Below are positions 53,701 to 64,000 of a stretch of DNA of 64,000 bases, piece after piece. A model generated the notes under the pieces. That model made no database searches, had not been told where the DNA came from, and was given only the letters and a program-made list of their open reading frames with translations. The translations under genes were made by a program, and so were the position numbers. Numbering within the stretch: the stretch's first letter is position 1; the number at the start of each line of letters is the position of its first letter. The stretch is from Melieria omissa. Taxonomy: Eukaryota > Arthropoda > Insecta > Diptera > Ulidiidae. The stretch lies in contig OZ020267.1 of assembly GCA_963971225.1 (NCBI GenBank), positions 93,237,648 to 93,301,647 on the forward strand, written 5' to 3'.

Positions 53701-55871
53701 CTTCCGTAATAAATTCGTAGTGCTTCTTGTGAAGGCTATAGCCGTTTTCATCGTCCTTCCAGTGGCGTGCACCGGATTTCATTTTGGGGGGCTTTGTGTA
53801 CAACTTTTGACTTCAATTCCATTTGAAACCAGATTTTGAGCCAGAAATGCTTGCATTTTAGGTGGGTTGAACCCACCTTCCCCTGTGTCGCCCCTTCCGC
53901 ACTGCCCAGTGGTTGATGTCGTCTCGAAGGTCTACTTTGTCGGCGTTTTTTTGGGACATACAGGAACCGCGGTCAAGGACATGTGTGCATGTCCATACCA
54001 AGCTTACTGTTTCATAGAATGCAAACACCCGTCCGAGATTAACCTTGTAATAGGAGTGTAATGATTGGGAAGTAGAGCCTTCCTTCCACGAATAAATCTT
54101 TGGTCCTCTTCGCGTGGGAGTTATGTACCGTATTCGATAGAACAGCGATTTGATATACAGGGACAATATGAAGTGCTTAAAAAATATTGCGGTTACGCTG
54201 GTAAGGCCATGTTGCTCGTGTATGTGAACATGCTCCGGCAAGGCGCGTCTACAAGACGGACCCTCAGGTGGACGGGGCGGTAGAAGGCTTTTATGGCTAT
54301 ACAAATTCAAAACGAAGCAGAACTATTTAATGCTCATTGAACAAAAAGTGGTTTAGACTGATTTGTTGAGGAATATGACTATATAAAATAGTCGAAATGT
54401 CAGTTAGTAGTTGCACCGAAATCCAATGGCGGAGACGTTTGAAATCGTTCAGTAGAGCCAATGGAGCACCTTATCTAATCTAATCCCAGCTTGCCTGATA
54501 GAGTGAAACCGTATAACGGAAGCATAAATAAGGTATATTCACAATCTTGTGCAAACGGTATTGCATCGTAGCATTTACAAATTGGTGTAGTATATTTATA
54601 CTTTAGACTACTTTACACTTTAAATGCAAATATATGCATTTGCTATACTCTTGTAAATATGCAACACTTAGAACCAATACTTTATATTTACTATGCAAAT
54701 ACAAACCCGAATTGAAAAACTGACAGCTGTTGGAAGTAGAAGCAAAAGGCGAAACCCAAAGTTTAAAACATGTAAAATAAATAAAAGAATTTAACAGGAT
54801 AAATAATGAAGTATTAAATTATTTCCAAGAAGCTTCGGAAATAGAGGTAAGGAAAGGCCGCTTAGCAAAAACTTTGCATGTGCTCCTGCTATAGCTGGCT
54901 GCATTCACAACTATTGTGAATTTCGTGTTTTGCAACAAATATTGCAAACTTAGAAAAAGACAGCTCACAATTGATGGCAAATATTTGTCAGATTTGCAAT
55001 CTCGTATGCCCAAGGTTGTGAGAGAAAAATGCAATAGAGCCGTGATACAACGGTATCAGTTTTTTTTTAACTTTTTAAATTTCATAAATAATGGCGACTT
55101 TCATTTAATTGTATTTAACTTCTTCAGTCTACTATGAAAAATTAACAAATTTTTTTTAATAGTGTGAATAGTATTTACTAATATTCCTAATGATATTCCA
55201 TAAGGGTGTTTGATGTAGCGCACAAAATCTTTGTACATGATCTGTGTCGACGGTCCCGTTCTTAGTGTGCGGTGCTCTCGGATAAATCTTTCGAAACGCA
55301 CAGAAGTAAAAATGAAAGCGCTGCTGAATACTTGGCCAAGATTGTATTTCTCAATTTATTAACACCGAGTTGTATGATCGCGTGAAATGAACACAAAATG
55401 TTTTCTTCATATATACACCGACGAGGGAAACCTAAATCGTTGCCAACCACTTCCGGCCTTGTTTTTACGTTTTTGTAAAGATTTTCGTCATTTTTGCCGA
55501 AGATAAAGCATATTCTCGTTTTATAAAAGTGCTAAGGGCATTTCCTTTTTTATATACTCTGAATTTTCCATCTTCTTGGTAAAGAGGTTGTGTACCTTTA
55601 AACTAACTGTAATTTCATTAATTTGAAAAATGTCAAGAAAAATATTGGTCCAATTACGCGAACGAGTATTAAGACTCTTAGATATAATTTACTTATATCA
55701 GAGCACTTAAATATTACCTAACCCACACCAATTTGTAATCTTTAAAAAGTTTCGCGGAACTTCATTCTGTGACACATTCTTCAAACAACAATTTAACTGG
55801 TAGGTTGAAGTGGTTACCTGAGTACGAGATACTTGACTGTTGCTCACAATTTTCATAATGTATTGTTTTCA
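50750..55871. other. Long region without recognised genes
   Basis: No exon, RNA gene or complete transposon was recognised. A CAGTGGCGTGC hAT-like end occurs near 53762 without a partner. A TATATAAG box lies at about 52598 and Gln/Ser-codon-rich sequence at 52205-52300, which could belong to a milton promoter or leader, but nothing proves it. The 150-codon minus frame at 53858-54310 has no recognisable domain. Confidence 0.35.
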
Positions 55872-56012
55872 ATGTCAATGTTTCACAGATGTTTGCTGAA
55901 TGTAAGAGGAAACGAAAAATCAATAAGTGAACGACACACAGTGCTTCGAGAGTGGACAAAAATAAGAAAACAAATTATCGCGGATTTTGACAAAAGTAGT
56001 ATCATGTTAAAG
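55872..56012 (+). CDS. milt: Possible first coding exon of milton (tentative)
   Basis: Frame MSMFHRCLLNVRGNEKSISE continues to ADFDKSSIMLK, with a good donor GTAATT at 56013. It leaves in phase 0, which is the phase in which the certain exon at 58451 is entered. The peptide looks protein-like (amphipathic, charged), but I do not recognise it, and TRAK N-termini vary between isoforms. It could be an unrelated open stretch. Confidence 0.3.
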
Positions 56013-58450
56013 GTAATTGTTTAATTAAGCTGGATCCAAAATACTTTCTTGTCGAGATTAGGAGATATAGCTTGTCAAAGTCGGATATATTTTTACAAAA
56101 ATGTATGAAGGGGAAAAATGAAATTTAGGTGCTTGTATAAAAAAAATGGTAGAAAATGTGTTGTTGTAGATAGTCTTCCAATTTCTTTTAATATTAAAAC
56201 TTAATTGATAGGAGCGAGATCACTGATCAGTTTTTTTTATTTAGAAAAATGAATGTTTTTTAACCCATGAAAATTAAAAAGAACCAAATTTAGAAAGGCA
56301 ATTAAAATCGAATGGCGTGAACTGGCGTAAATCCTTTTTATGACCCTTTTTGGATGGGCTTTCTTCTCTTAAATCCGTAAAAACAATTCTGCGTGTTTTT
56401 GCGCCTTTGGAAAATATTAAATTTTTTCGAAACTACTAATGTTGATTTTTGTATAGAAATCACTTGAGTTAAAATTACGATTAAAATGTTTAACTAAGGC
56501 GAATTATGAATGTATTTTATTTAACCCATTATGAGCCATATAATCAAAATTTTTTCATTATTATGAAATTTGTTAGCTAAAATGTGATTTAACGCTAAAA
56601 TATTCTAAAAAAGGAGGAATGTATAACTTTGAAGAAGGTCCAATTTTGAAGAATAAATTTTATAATAGTCTCGCCGTTATAGGTTGAGCTGCATTGCATA
56701 AACACCTGCCTCATATCCATGTTAAGCTCTACGAATATCAAATAAACAAAAACTATATCTTTTTAGCAACTTTACCACCCTCTTTCTACCCTTTAAATGT
56801 CGAATTTAGAAAAACGCTAAAATATGTATTTTGTTATTGCTTTTTTAGTATACATATACATAATTTTTAAACAATCCGACCAAAAAACGATGCCCGTCCA
56901 TATAAGCTTCACCACCCCCTTTCCACCCTTTCAAGGTCGTCGTTTTTGAAATCGCTTCTTTTTAAGGGTTGACTTTCTAAAATACAACTTTTGACCAAAT
57001 TTAATCATAATAGCTCCAGCGGTTTGGGTTTTGTGATGATAAGATAATATATAACCATATATATTCGATTTTTTTTAACTATATATTTTTTTTTTTAAAC
57101 AAACACAAATTTTGAAGTTAGCAGCCCAAAATGACTTAGACTGCAAATTTTCAGCGAATTTCACGTACTCCTTCTATTTTTGCCGCAATTTTGTATGGAG
57201 TCGAACCACTGTGCGACATAACAAAAAGAGTTCCAGTCATCAACAGTTATAAATATTTTTACTTGCCCATCAAGCAATAGACAGTTCCAAATTAAAGTGC
57301 CCTACAAATATTTTCGAATTGAAAAATTGGTAGGTTGTTCTCAATTGTTCGCACGGATGCGGTGGTGCTAACGTTTCGTCCAGCCCGTCCAGTAGCTTCG
57401 GCTCTCTCTCGGGGAATTTAACGAAATTAATAGCTAAAATTGCAGCGTGCACATTGGCCCTCACTTTTAGTTTGAATGATGTCTTGCCTCACGTAGCTGT
57501 TTTACTTGGCTTGCCGTAGTTGCTTAGCATTGGTGCACGTGCGTGTTTGACTGCTAAAAAGAAACACGAATATTTGCAAGAAAACTTTAATCAATATTGT
57601 GTTTTTAACACATTTATTAATTGTATGTCTGTTTTCAGCAAACTTCTTGTGACCGATGCAACTAAGGGACTGCGACAGATGATTACAGCATATTGATTGC
57701 ATTTATATATCTTACAAAAAAATAAGTAGTTAATCCATCCAAAATTGATTTTATATGTTTTTTGCATGTGTTCAAGGCATGCGGGAGTTGGCAAGCTGGT
57801 GTAAATTTACTTAACGGACTGAGGGAAAGACTTTGCAGCAGTCAACCGTTGTGACAAAAATCAACTGAATGACGATATTCGACTATTCGTTCAATTTCTA
57901 TTAACTGAAAAAACGTTCAATCTTGGCTATTCGAATACTTTACATTTTGGAACAATTGGTTTTGTGTATAGCACAGCAAGACGAAAATCACGTGATAGCA
58001 TTGAGGAACGGTCTTATACATCTACTTTTTAAATCTACTGTCAAAAGGATGGATTTGATCTTTCGGATAGCTTAAATGTAATAACCATATTCCAGTATTC
58101 CTGTTCAAATATAATAATATTTTGTGCGGTACAGCGTAATAATTTGTTTGGTCGTTTTTGAGAAGTTCACCTCAAAAAAACGTATCCCAAACATTGGGAG
58201 CCTTTAAAAAAATCATTCAGTTTAGCTAAAGAGTACAAAGTGGATCATTACAAACCCAGAAGCTGTCAAACTTTTCTTCCTACTAGCGCTGCTGGGTTTA
58301 AAGGACACAATGAATGCTGATTGGCAATTCAACTTCCAACAGCACGTTATGGGTTAGATAGTTGTTAATTAAACATTAGATTTAATGATAAATAAATACA
58401 TGAATAATTGTTATTTATTGTTGTTCAATTTGTTTTTGTTATTTTTATAG

Positions 58451-58628
58451 GAATCGGGTGTATATATGCTTTCTCCATCTTTGGGGGCTTCTGCCCCGCT
58501 AAGTCCATCGGCACAGGCTACGCTAAACAAACACCTACCCAAATTATCAACGAAGCGCCTTATCCACCAACAACAACAACAGTATTCCAAGCCCTCGGTT
58601 CAAACGGCGGAGGTAGCTTGTTTAACTG
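58451..58628 (+). CDS. milt: milton exon (Ser/Pro/Gln-rich)
   Basis: Acceptor TATAG ends at 58450 and donor GTAATT starts at 58629. 178 nt, phase 0 in, phase 1 out. It contains a five-Gln run (HQQQQQYSK). Confidence 0.7.
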
Positions 58629-58923
58629 GTAATTGAATTGACTTTTGTTTAAATGTGTTCGTATGCAAGCCGCTAACCGCTTTTGTTAATACGCTATCTC
58701 TTTGTTATTGTAGAATTGTGCAGTAGCGAGAACTTGCCCGAAGTTGAAATATTTTCGCTACTGGAAGAACAAATTCCAAAATACAAAGTACGTTCGGACT
58801 TTTTGACAGATTTTGCTGGTTATTCAAATCAAGATTGGTATGTTCCTGCACCAGCACTCGAAATTCCGCCCGAAGGACTGGGTCTGACCAAAGAGCAGAC
58901 GAGGGAAACGCTTAACTATTTCC
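58451..58923 (+). CDS. milt: milton / TRAK kinesin adaptor, partial (two exons)
   Basis: Exons 58451-58628 and 58714-58923, joined by a GT-AG intron in phase 1. The second exon reads ENLPEVEIFSLLEEQIPKYK, then DFLTDFAGYSNQDWYVPAP and LTKEQTRETLNYF. This is the start of the HAP1_N coiled-coil region shared by Drosophila Milton and mammalian TRAK1/2 (family: LPEVEIxSLLEEQ, LKYF). The protein links kinesin-1 heavy chain to Miro on mitochondria for axonal transport. The first exon is Ser/Pro/Gln-rich and variable (LSPSLGASAPLSPSAQATLN). After 58923 the donor GTAAGT opens an intron with no further exon before 64000, so the bulk of the gene lies to the right. Confidence 0.85.
58714..58923 (+). CDS. 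milt: milton exon (start of HAP1_N domain)
   Basis: Acceptor TTGTAG ends at 58713 and donor GTAAGT starts at 58924. 210 nt, phase 1 at both ends. Carries the conserved LPEVEIFSLLEEQ motif. Confidence 0.88.
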
Positions 58924-59107
58924 GTAAGTAGCATAACCGCCTTGTAGGATGCATTTAAACCAGTGATGGCACTAACACAACCATACATTTTAGTAATGGA
59001 TTCGTAGAAAGCACAGCAATATTAGGTTAATTTAAAAAAATCTGTATAACATTTTATTTATTTATTTGGTCTAAAAAGATAATCTTACAGACTAATCAAT
59101 AACTTAA

Positions 59108-59731
59108 CACTAGGAGTACCGGGTTTTGCTCATACCTACTATCACCACGAGCGGTCAAATGACGGTATTCAGAGCTTTTAACAAAATCGGTTGAATCTGA
59201 AGAAGTTTTTCATTGTAAGCATTAAAACAACATTCATTTATGTTCTTGAATGTAAAAAAAGTATAGTTTTGGCAAATATTTTAAAAGTAAAGCTACTACT
59301 CATGACCATAGTAAATTTCGTCTCGTCGCTTTCTGCTCATGCTTTCAAACACAACACGTAAAATAATGCATTTTTGTTTTTACGTTGCAATTCATAAATA
59401 TATAAAAGTCTGTTGTAAATTTAATATAAAACAGAAGGCAAGACATAGGTTTTTGTAAAATTTGTACCATCTTTGACTTTTTTGTGAATGTAATAATTTT
59501 ATTTCCATGGCTACGTAGTTAGCCGTCATTTGACCGCTCGTGGTGATAGTAGGTAAAATCGATGTTATAAGAAGAACAGATCGGCGCAGTAATTGCAAAA
59601 TTTTAAAATATTGAGCTTAGTGCAAAATATTAAAAGCCAAGGAGAACTAGATTCGTAACTTAAACCGTTTTCGAGCTACAGTTTATAAAAAACTGAAAAC
59701 CGTCAAATGACCGCTCCCGGTAGTTCTAGTG
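59108..59731. mobile_element. TTAA-flanked piggyBac-like MITE, family 5
   Basis: Ends CACTAGGAGTACCGGG / CCCGGTAGTTCTAGTG lie next to TTAA (59104-59107, 59732-59735). GAGCGGTCAAATGACGG and its mirror appear near the left end, near 59520-59545 and near the right end. CACCACGAGCGGTC forms subterminal repeats. 624 bp, in the intron of milton. Confidence 0.8.
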
Positions 59732-60353
59732 TTAAATCTAATTTAAAATATGTGGAGCAAGACTTAAAAAGGTCTGTGTGATAAGCGCGTGGTTCGATTT
59801 CATACATTTCCGAGAAAAATACAAAAAAAAATACTCAGTGTGCAAAATGCGAAGAAACGCTTAATAAACGAGCGTTATGTTGTTCGGAATAAGTCTGAAA
59901 CGACACTGAAGCTGCGATAGGAACGACGCTGCTTTATGTTCGTATTCTTGCGTCGGCGTCGCTGCTACTCCCGAGTAGCCAAGGGATAATCAGTGATTTA
60001 ACTATTGCGGACACAGCTTTAACTAAGAAATGTATGAGTAGAACAATGGTATTACTGGTCTTTCCGTTTTGGTTTAGGTTGAGACATATACCCTGAACAC
60101 ATAGACGACAGCAGTGTCGCGACCGCAAGATGGCATTCGCTTCAATAGTCGTGGTGTAGTTGGCAACGTGATTCCAATGATGGCGGCAGCAGCAGCACAA
60201 CAATCATAAGTTTTGTGACGCTTGAATTTTCACAAGTTCGTATTTGCTTGGAAGTGCTAAAGTTGAACAATGAATAGTTTAAAATCGCTCGTTAATTTAG
60301 CAATTACCAAGATAACAAATATTACGCATTTGGCTCATGAAGTAGCTGAGCAA

Positions 60354-60753
60354 GGTTAGGTTAGGTTGCGGTGGCTGCCTCTATGAGAGACACACTCAGA
60401 GGCCTGAAAGGCCCATTGTGATACCACATATTTCACCCGTTTTTGAACTGTGTATGCAACACTGTTTTGCCAACATATGTTACAGCACACATTTCAAGCG
60501 GATGGGAAAAGGGGGAGGGGACCTACAGTTTAACGCCGAATCCGAACGGCGATTGGCAGTTTTTCGTTCACACTTAGAGGTTTTGCCATTGCCTGCCAAG
60601 AGCGCACTTGTGCGATTCTTGTAATTCTCATTCCCTTCATGTGGATAGCGATAGAAGTAGATGAGTTGTTCACCAGCCCGAGCCAGGAATCGAACCTGGA
60701 GCCTTTGGTATGAGAAGCCAGCGCGCTACCCGCTTGACTATCGAGGCCGGCCA
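60354..60753 (-). mobile_element. tRNA-derived SINE with LINE-like 3' tail
   Basis: Flanked by the 14-bp direct repeat AAGTAGCTGAGCAA (60340-60353, 60754-60767). Read on the minus strand, it begins with a tRNA-like head: GCCTCGATAGTCAAGCGGG with an A-box, and a B-box GGTTCGATTCC near 60685. A body of about 250 bp follows. It ends with GTGGTATCACAATGGGCC ... GGCAGCCACCGCAACCTAAC, closely matching the 3' end of the LINE at 48086-48157. RNA polymerase III transcription from the internal boxes is inferred. Confidence 0.82.
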
Positions 60754-61722
60754 AAGTAGCTGAGCAAAGTATGCCAACAAGCAACAGATGTTGCCAATTT
60801 AAGCAGTGATACCAATTGCTTTGGTTTTGTCGCCTACGAAATAGGGACAAGTTCTTAGCTTTGCGACAACGACATCGGTGTTCGTGTTGTCGTGCTGTCG
60901 TCAAAATTATTGTTCCCATGCGATTGTTCTGATTGCTGCCGTCGATCATGTCGAGCCCTTCCCGCGATTTTATCGTATGAGCCATTTTTACCGAAATTTT
61001 TTTTTTACCGAAAACGATAGCACTATAAACTAGCCATCAGTCCCTAAAAGCTCACTTCTCTACGATGAACCGTTATGAAGTTAGAGAAAAAACAATTTTA
61101 TCGTATGTCCACTTCACATTTTTCCTTCATTTTTTGTGCCCGCGACTAGCTATGCGATACGATAAAATTGCTCTAGTTACAAAAATTAAATTTTTAACTT
61201 TATTGCAAAAGTGTAAAATTGAAAATATTTTAATAGTGAAAAGTGAATATTACATAATTGTTGAAGGTGAACAATGGCCTATTTGCAGGAAAAGGTTTTT
61301 TTCTTAATTCTTTGCAGTGTGACGTGCGTATTATAAAAAATAGGTGTGCAGTTGTTCGTAGTTACGTATTGAGTAAATTGAGGTGCAGTAATTTGATGAT
61401 AAATTAAAAAATAATAATTAAGTTAATGCTTTGATAACAAAAAAAGTAAAGAAAAAAAATAAATAAAAGTTCTAAAAAAAAATGTTCTGTTTCAGTGCCC
61501 AAACCGCAAGGCATTATCAACGCTGGTCCCTTATAGTGACAGCGATACAAGTTGTAATGAAGAACCAAAAATTTGTGTAGGAAAGCGGGGAAGAAGAAAT
61601 AAGAATTTGCCAAAAAGAGTTGAAAATCAGGCGGACGGCGGAGTTGGCTCACGAATATTTAGATTTAAAATTTGATGGAATGATAAAAGATGTGCTAGTC
61701 AAAAGAGATGACGAATACAGTA

Positions 61723-62620
61723 CAGTGGACGTCCAGTATAACGAACTTTCCATTTAACGAATTATGGATTTAACGTACGGCCAAATTTTCTCCATTGCTG
61801 GTTCTATATTAAGAACAAAAGGGAAATTTGCTATTCGATATAACGAATATTTATGCTGTTTTTCACCCTTCCAATTGTTTTTGTTTGAGCATTCACATTC
61901 TTTACAATAACAATGAATGTTTGGATTCGTCAAGTGAACGGTACCTCAATTGTTTTTGTTTTTGTTACGTTAAAACTTTCAAATTTACGTCAAGTTACCA
62001 ATATTTTCAAATTCTGTTTGTATGCGTTGCTGATCATTTTCACAGGATTTGTTTTGCGTTCAGTCGGCGTTTTTCTTTTAAAAATTAAAATTTCAATAAC
62101 CAATCAAGAAAAATGTCCATACAGAAAAGTTTACTTGCGGTAAAGAAGCAATCCGCATCGAAGACTTTTCACTGTACACACATAGCCATTTTGTATTTTG
62201 AAAATGCTGCAATAAAACATGATATTTTTAACCTTCTGTCTGTCCTTTGCTCAAAATTGCTTTCCCTGTCCTTTGGGGTCAGGATGACCCCAATCAAACT
62301 GTTATATACAATAATTTACTGACAAAACATGAAGAAATCTTACACATAAATCATAAAAGAAAAGAGGGAAGCCTCGAATAGTGTTTTTCTTGATTTTTTA
62401 TTGGGTTGTAATCGCGATTAACACTTAACACAAGTACACAAAGCCGCTCAACCGTATTTTTAATTCAGCCTGGGGTCAAATAGACCCCACGGGACAGGCA
62501 GAAGGTTAAAAACTGAATATGTGAGATTTATTTCTTTAAGAAGGGTGGTTTAAAACAAAAAAAATTTCGATCGATTCTAAATTTCGATAAGATTTTTTAT
62601 ATGTTATTGGACGTCCACTG
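61723..62620. mobile_element. Pogo/Tigger-like MITE (CAGTGGACGTCC ends)
   Basis: CAGTGGACGTCCAGTATAAC left and ATTGGACGTCCACTG right are flanked by TA (61721-61722, 62621-62622). CAGTGGAC... ends followed by TATAACGAA are characteristic of pogo-like elements. 898 bp including a nested TTAA MITE. No transposase. Confidence 0.72.
62232..62505. mobile_element. TTAA-flanked piggyBac-like MITE, family 6
   Basis: Ends CCTTCTGTCTGTCC / GGACAGGCAGAAGG lie next to TTAA (62228-62231, 62506-62509). Subterminal palindromes GGGGTCAGGATGACCCC and GGGGTCAAATAGACCCC are present. 274 bp, inserted in the pogo-like MITE. Confidence 0.82.
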
Positions 62621-63644
62621 TATTTAATTTTTTCTGAAATTTTTTTATTTTTATATAAAACTACACTATATCACTATGAATTACACTACGTCAATCTGAA
62701 AGTAACAATTCTTTGTATTCAATAAATGAAAATAGATTATACCAAGGAAAACATTATTTTTTACTTAGAAACGAGTTTATCGTATGTGCCACTGCAATAT
62801 TTGAATCACTCATAATAGTGCCCGCACAAATTATCGTATGTCCAAAATAACACCGTTGCGCTTTGCTGAAGTTACTAAAATAACCTATTCCTAGTGTGTA
62901 ATCCTAAATAAAGTGTGTATGCCAAAAATCATGCAGCTTTGTTGTGCCAGTGCAGAGAAAACCAAAAAAAACGTCTCCTGTAAAATTTGGTTTTTGGCTC
63001 ATACGATAAAAACGCGGGAAGGGCTCGATGTGTTCAGGGCATTAGTCTTATCAGGTTTGGTTTATTCGTCTTTAGTGCGCAAATACGCCATGTGTCCAGA
63101 GACAGTGAAAGCCCAAGTGTATACTTATTTTTTTTCGAAGGTTTATTTTTAATTAATCTACGTATACAAACTAAGGAGATTTCTTACCTTTTGTTTTTTG
63201 TTAACCCTGCTTACCTAATTTTCGCCATTTCGACTCCCATTGTTTTGCTCAATCTCATGACATAAGGAGCTAGTCATTATTTAGCAAAACAAAATAAAAA
63301 CCACACACAAAAAGTTTGTTTTCTGAATTTGAAATAAAAATATGATAGTCTTTCATTTTCACTCACTTTCAACGCATAATATGCACTACCGTCTTACCGT
63401 CTTAAAATCTATCATAAAACTTGTTAGTCGGATCGAGGAACCTTGGCTTTAACGTTTATTTTTTCTACAGGTAGAAGCTTTAATTTGGCAATTTGGGAAA
63501 GCAAAAAGAGCATCGCGTAAATTACTAAGAGTGTTGTACGTTTGCCCTAAAGATTAAATTTAAAATTTTGCTTATAGGACCGTTCCTGTCAAGTCGAGGT
63601 TCGTTCATAAGAACTACTACTATTGAGTTTATATATACTATATA

Positions 63645-64000
63645 CAGTATTGTGCAAACTCCAAAATTAGCTGTGCAAAACCTAAGCAACTTTATACTAG
63701 TATTTGGTGTAAGACCCTTTGCTTTGCATGACTGCAGCTCATCTTTTAGGCATTGACTCAATTAGGTTTAAAATTGTGGTTTCAGGTATTTTTCCCCATT
63801 CTTCTTTTAACTTAAAAAACAATTCGCCCCTATTACGAAAGCGTGTTCCACCGAGACGCTTTTTAAGAATGCCGAACAAATTTTCGATGGGATTCAAGTC
63901 CGGTGATTGAGCCGGACAATCAAGGACTGTAATCCCATTTGAACTGAGCCACTCTTTTACCAACTTCGATGTCTGTTTCGGATCATTGTCGTGTTGAAAC
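63645..64000 (-). pseudogene. Tc1-type element, left end and transposase C-terminus (runs off edge)
   Basis: The end CAGTATTGTGCAAACTCC next to TA (63643-63644) is typical of Tc1 elements. The minus frame 63963-63739 reads EWLSSNGITVLDCPAQSPDL, then NPIENLFGILKKRLGGTRFR and LNLIESMPKR: the last catalytic Asp/Glu region of a Tc1 transposase (NPIEN). The remainder, including the first two Asp residues, lies beyond 64000, so activity cannot be judged. Confidence 0.8.

Larger units (their letters stand above)
60951..63028. mobile_element. DNA element with TTATCGTATG subterminal repeats
   Basis: Inverted ends of 34 bp with one mismatch begin TCGAGCCCTTCCCGCG and end TTTTATCGTATGAGCCA. TTATCGTATG recurs at about 61098 and (inverted) 61154 on the left, and at about 62778 and 62831 on the right. 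The target duplication is unclear (ATG left, TG right). No transposase was recognised; a pogo-like MITE is nested within. Family not identified. Confidence 0.65.

Noticed and set aside
53760..53780. hAT element starting at CAGTGGCGTGC
   Set aside because: No matching inverted end or duplicated flank was found downstream.
53858..54310. 150-codon minus-strand frame as a gene
   Set aside because: No recognisable domain or splice context; it could be mobile-element debris, but I cannot support any call.
60662..60747. Functional tRNA gene on the minus strand
   Set aside because: A and B boxes are present, but the anticodon and acceptor stems pair poorly and the block is the head of a 400-bp element with target duplications, so it is a SINE.
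60530..60985. 151-codon minus-strand frame as a protein gene
   Set aside because: It runs through the SINE and its flank with no conserved domain.

Overview
The window looks like nuclear DNA of a cyclorrhaphan fly, most likely a tephritid fruit fly. It is AT-rich, has GT-AG introns, and carries two fly-like split genes in a sea of transposable elements. The order is a judgement from the two host proteins and the repeat types; the species is not determined.

Host genes. (1) Caper/RBM39, a splicing factor, spans 1501-13823 on the plus strand. Five exons can be joined phase by phase into a 596-residue protein. Its first intron is 10.3 kb and its first coding exon only 18 codons. (2) Two clear exons (58451-58628, 58714-58923), plus one tentative upstream exon (55872-56012), belong to milton/TRAK, the kinesin adaptor for mitochondria. 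The rest of that gene lies beyond the right edge.

Layout. 1-1500: repeats and Caper upstream sequence. 1555-11876: Caper intron 1, holding three TTAA-flanked MITEs, a Tc1/mariner remnant, a CAAGG MITE and a 2.5 kb hAT-like element with a LINE fragment. 14.0-15.4 kb: two CATGG-ended, P-like MITEs with 8-bp duplications. 15.4-21.9 kb: a large inverted repeat made of P-like elements, one interrupting a Tc1-type transposase and another holding a 1.57 kb solo LTR. 22.2-31 kb: a 127-bp-arm hairpin, then a mariner-type element split by an internally deleted P-superfamily element (THAP domain present, catalytic core missing) and a CR1-type LINE with both ORFs open. 31-33 kb: two more MITEs. 33.3-39.9 kb: a mariner interrupted by a BEL/Pao retrotransposon whose gag is itself interrupted. 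40.0-43.1 kb: a 3 kb relative of the P-like element, containing a CACTA-ended element that contains a piggyBac-like MITE. 43-44 kb: a repeat also found at 345-745, split by a solo LTR. 44-50.7 kb: rearranged LOA-type LINE pieces with nested insertions. 50.7-64 kb: mostly unassigned DNA around milton, with a tRNA-headed SINE, a nest of DNA transposons and a Tc1 copy running off the edge.

The strongest non-routine signals are a P-superfamily whose autonomous-like and non-autonomous members share termini and subterminal blocks, and a tRNA-derived SINE whose 3' tail matches the 3' end of a LINE copy in the same window, with 14-bp target duplications on both. All coordinates for repeats come from reading inverted ends and duplicated flanks by eye.
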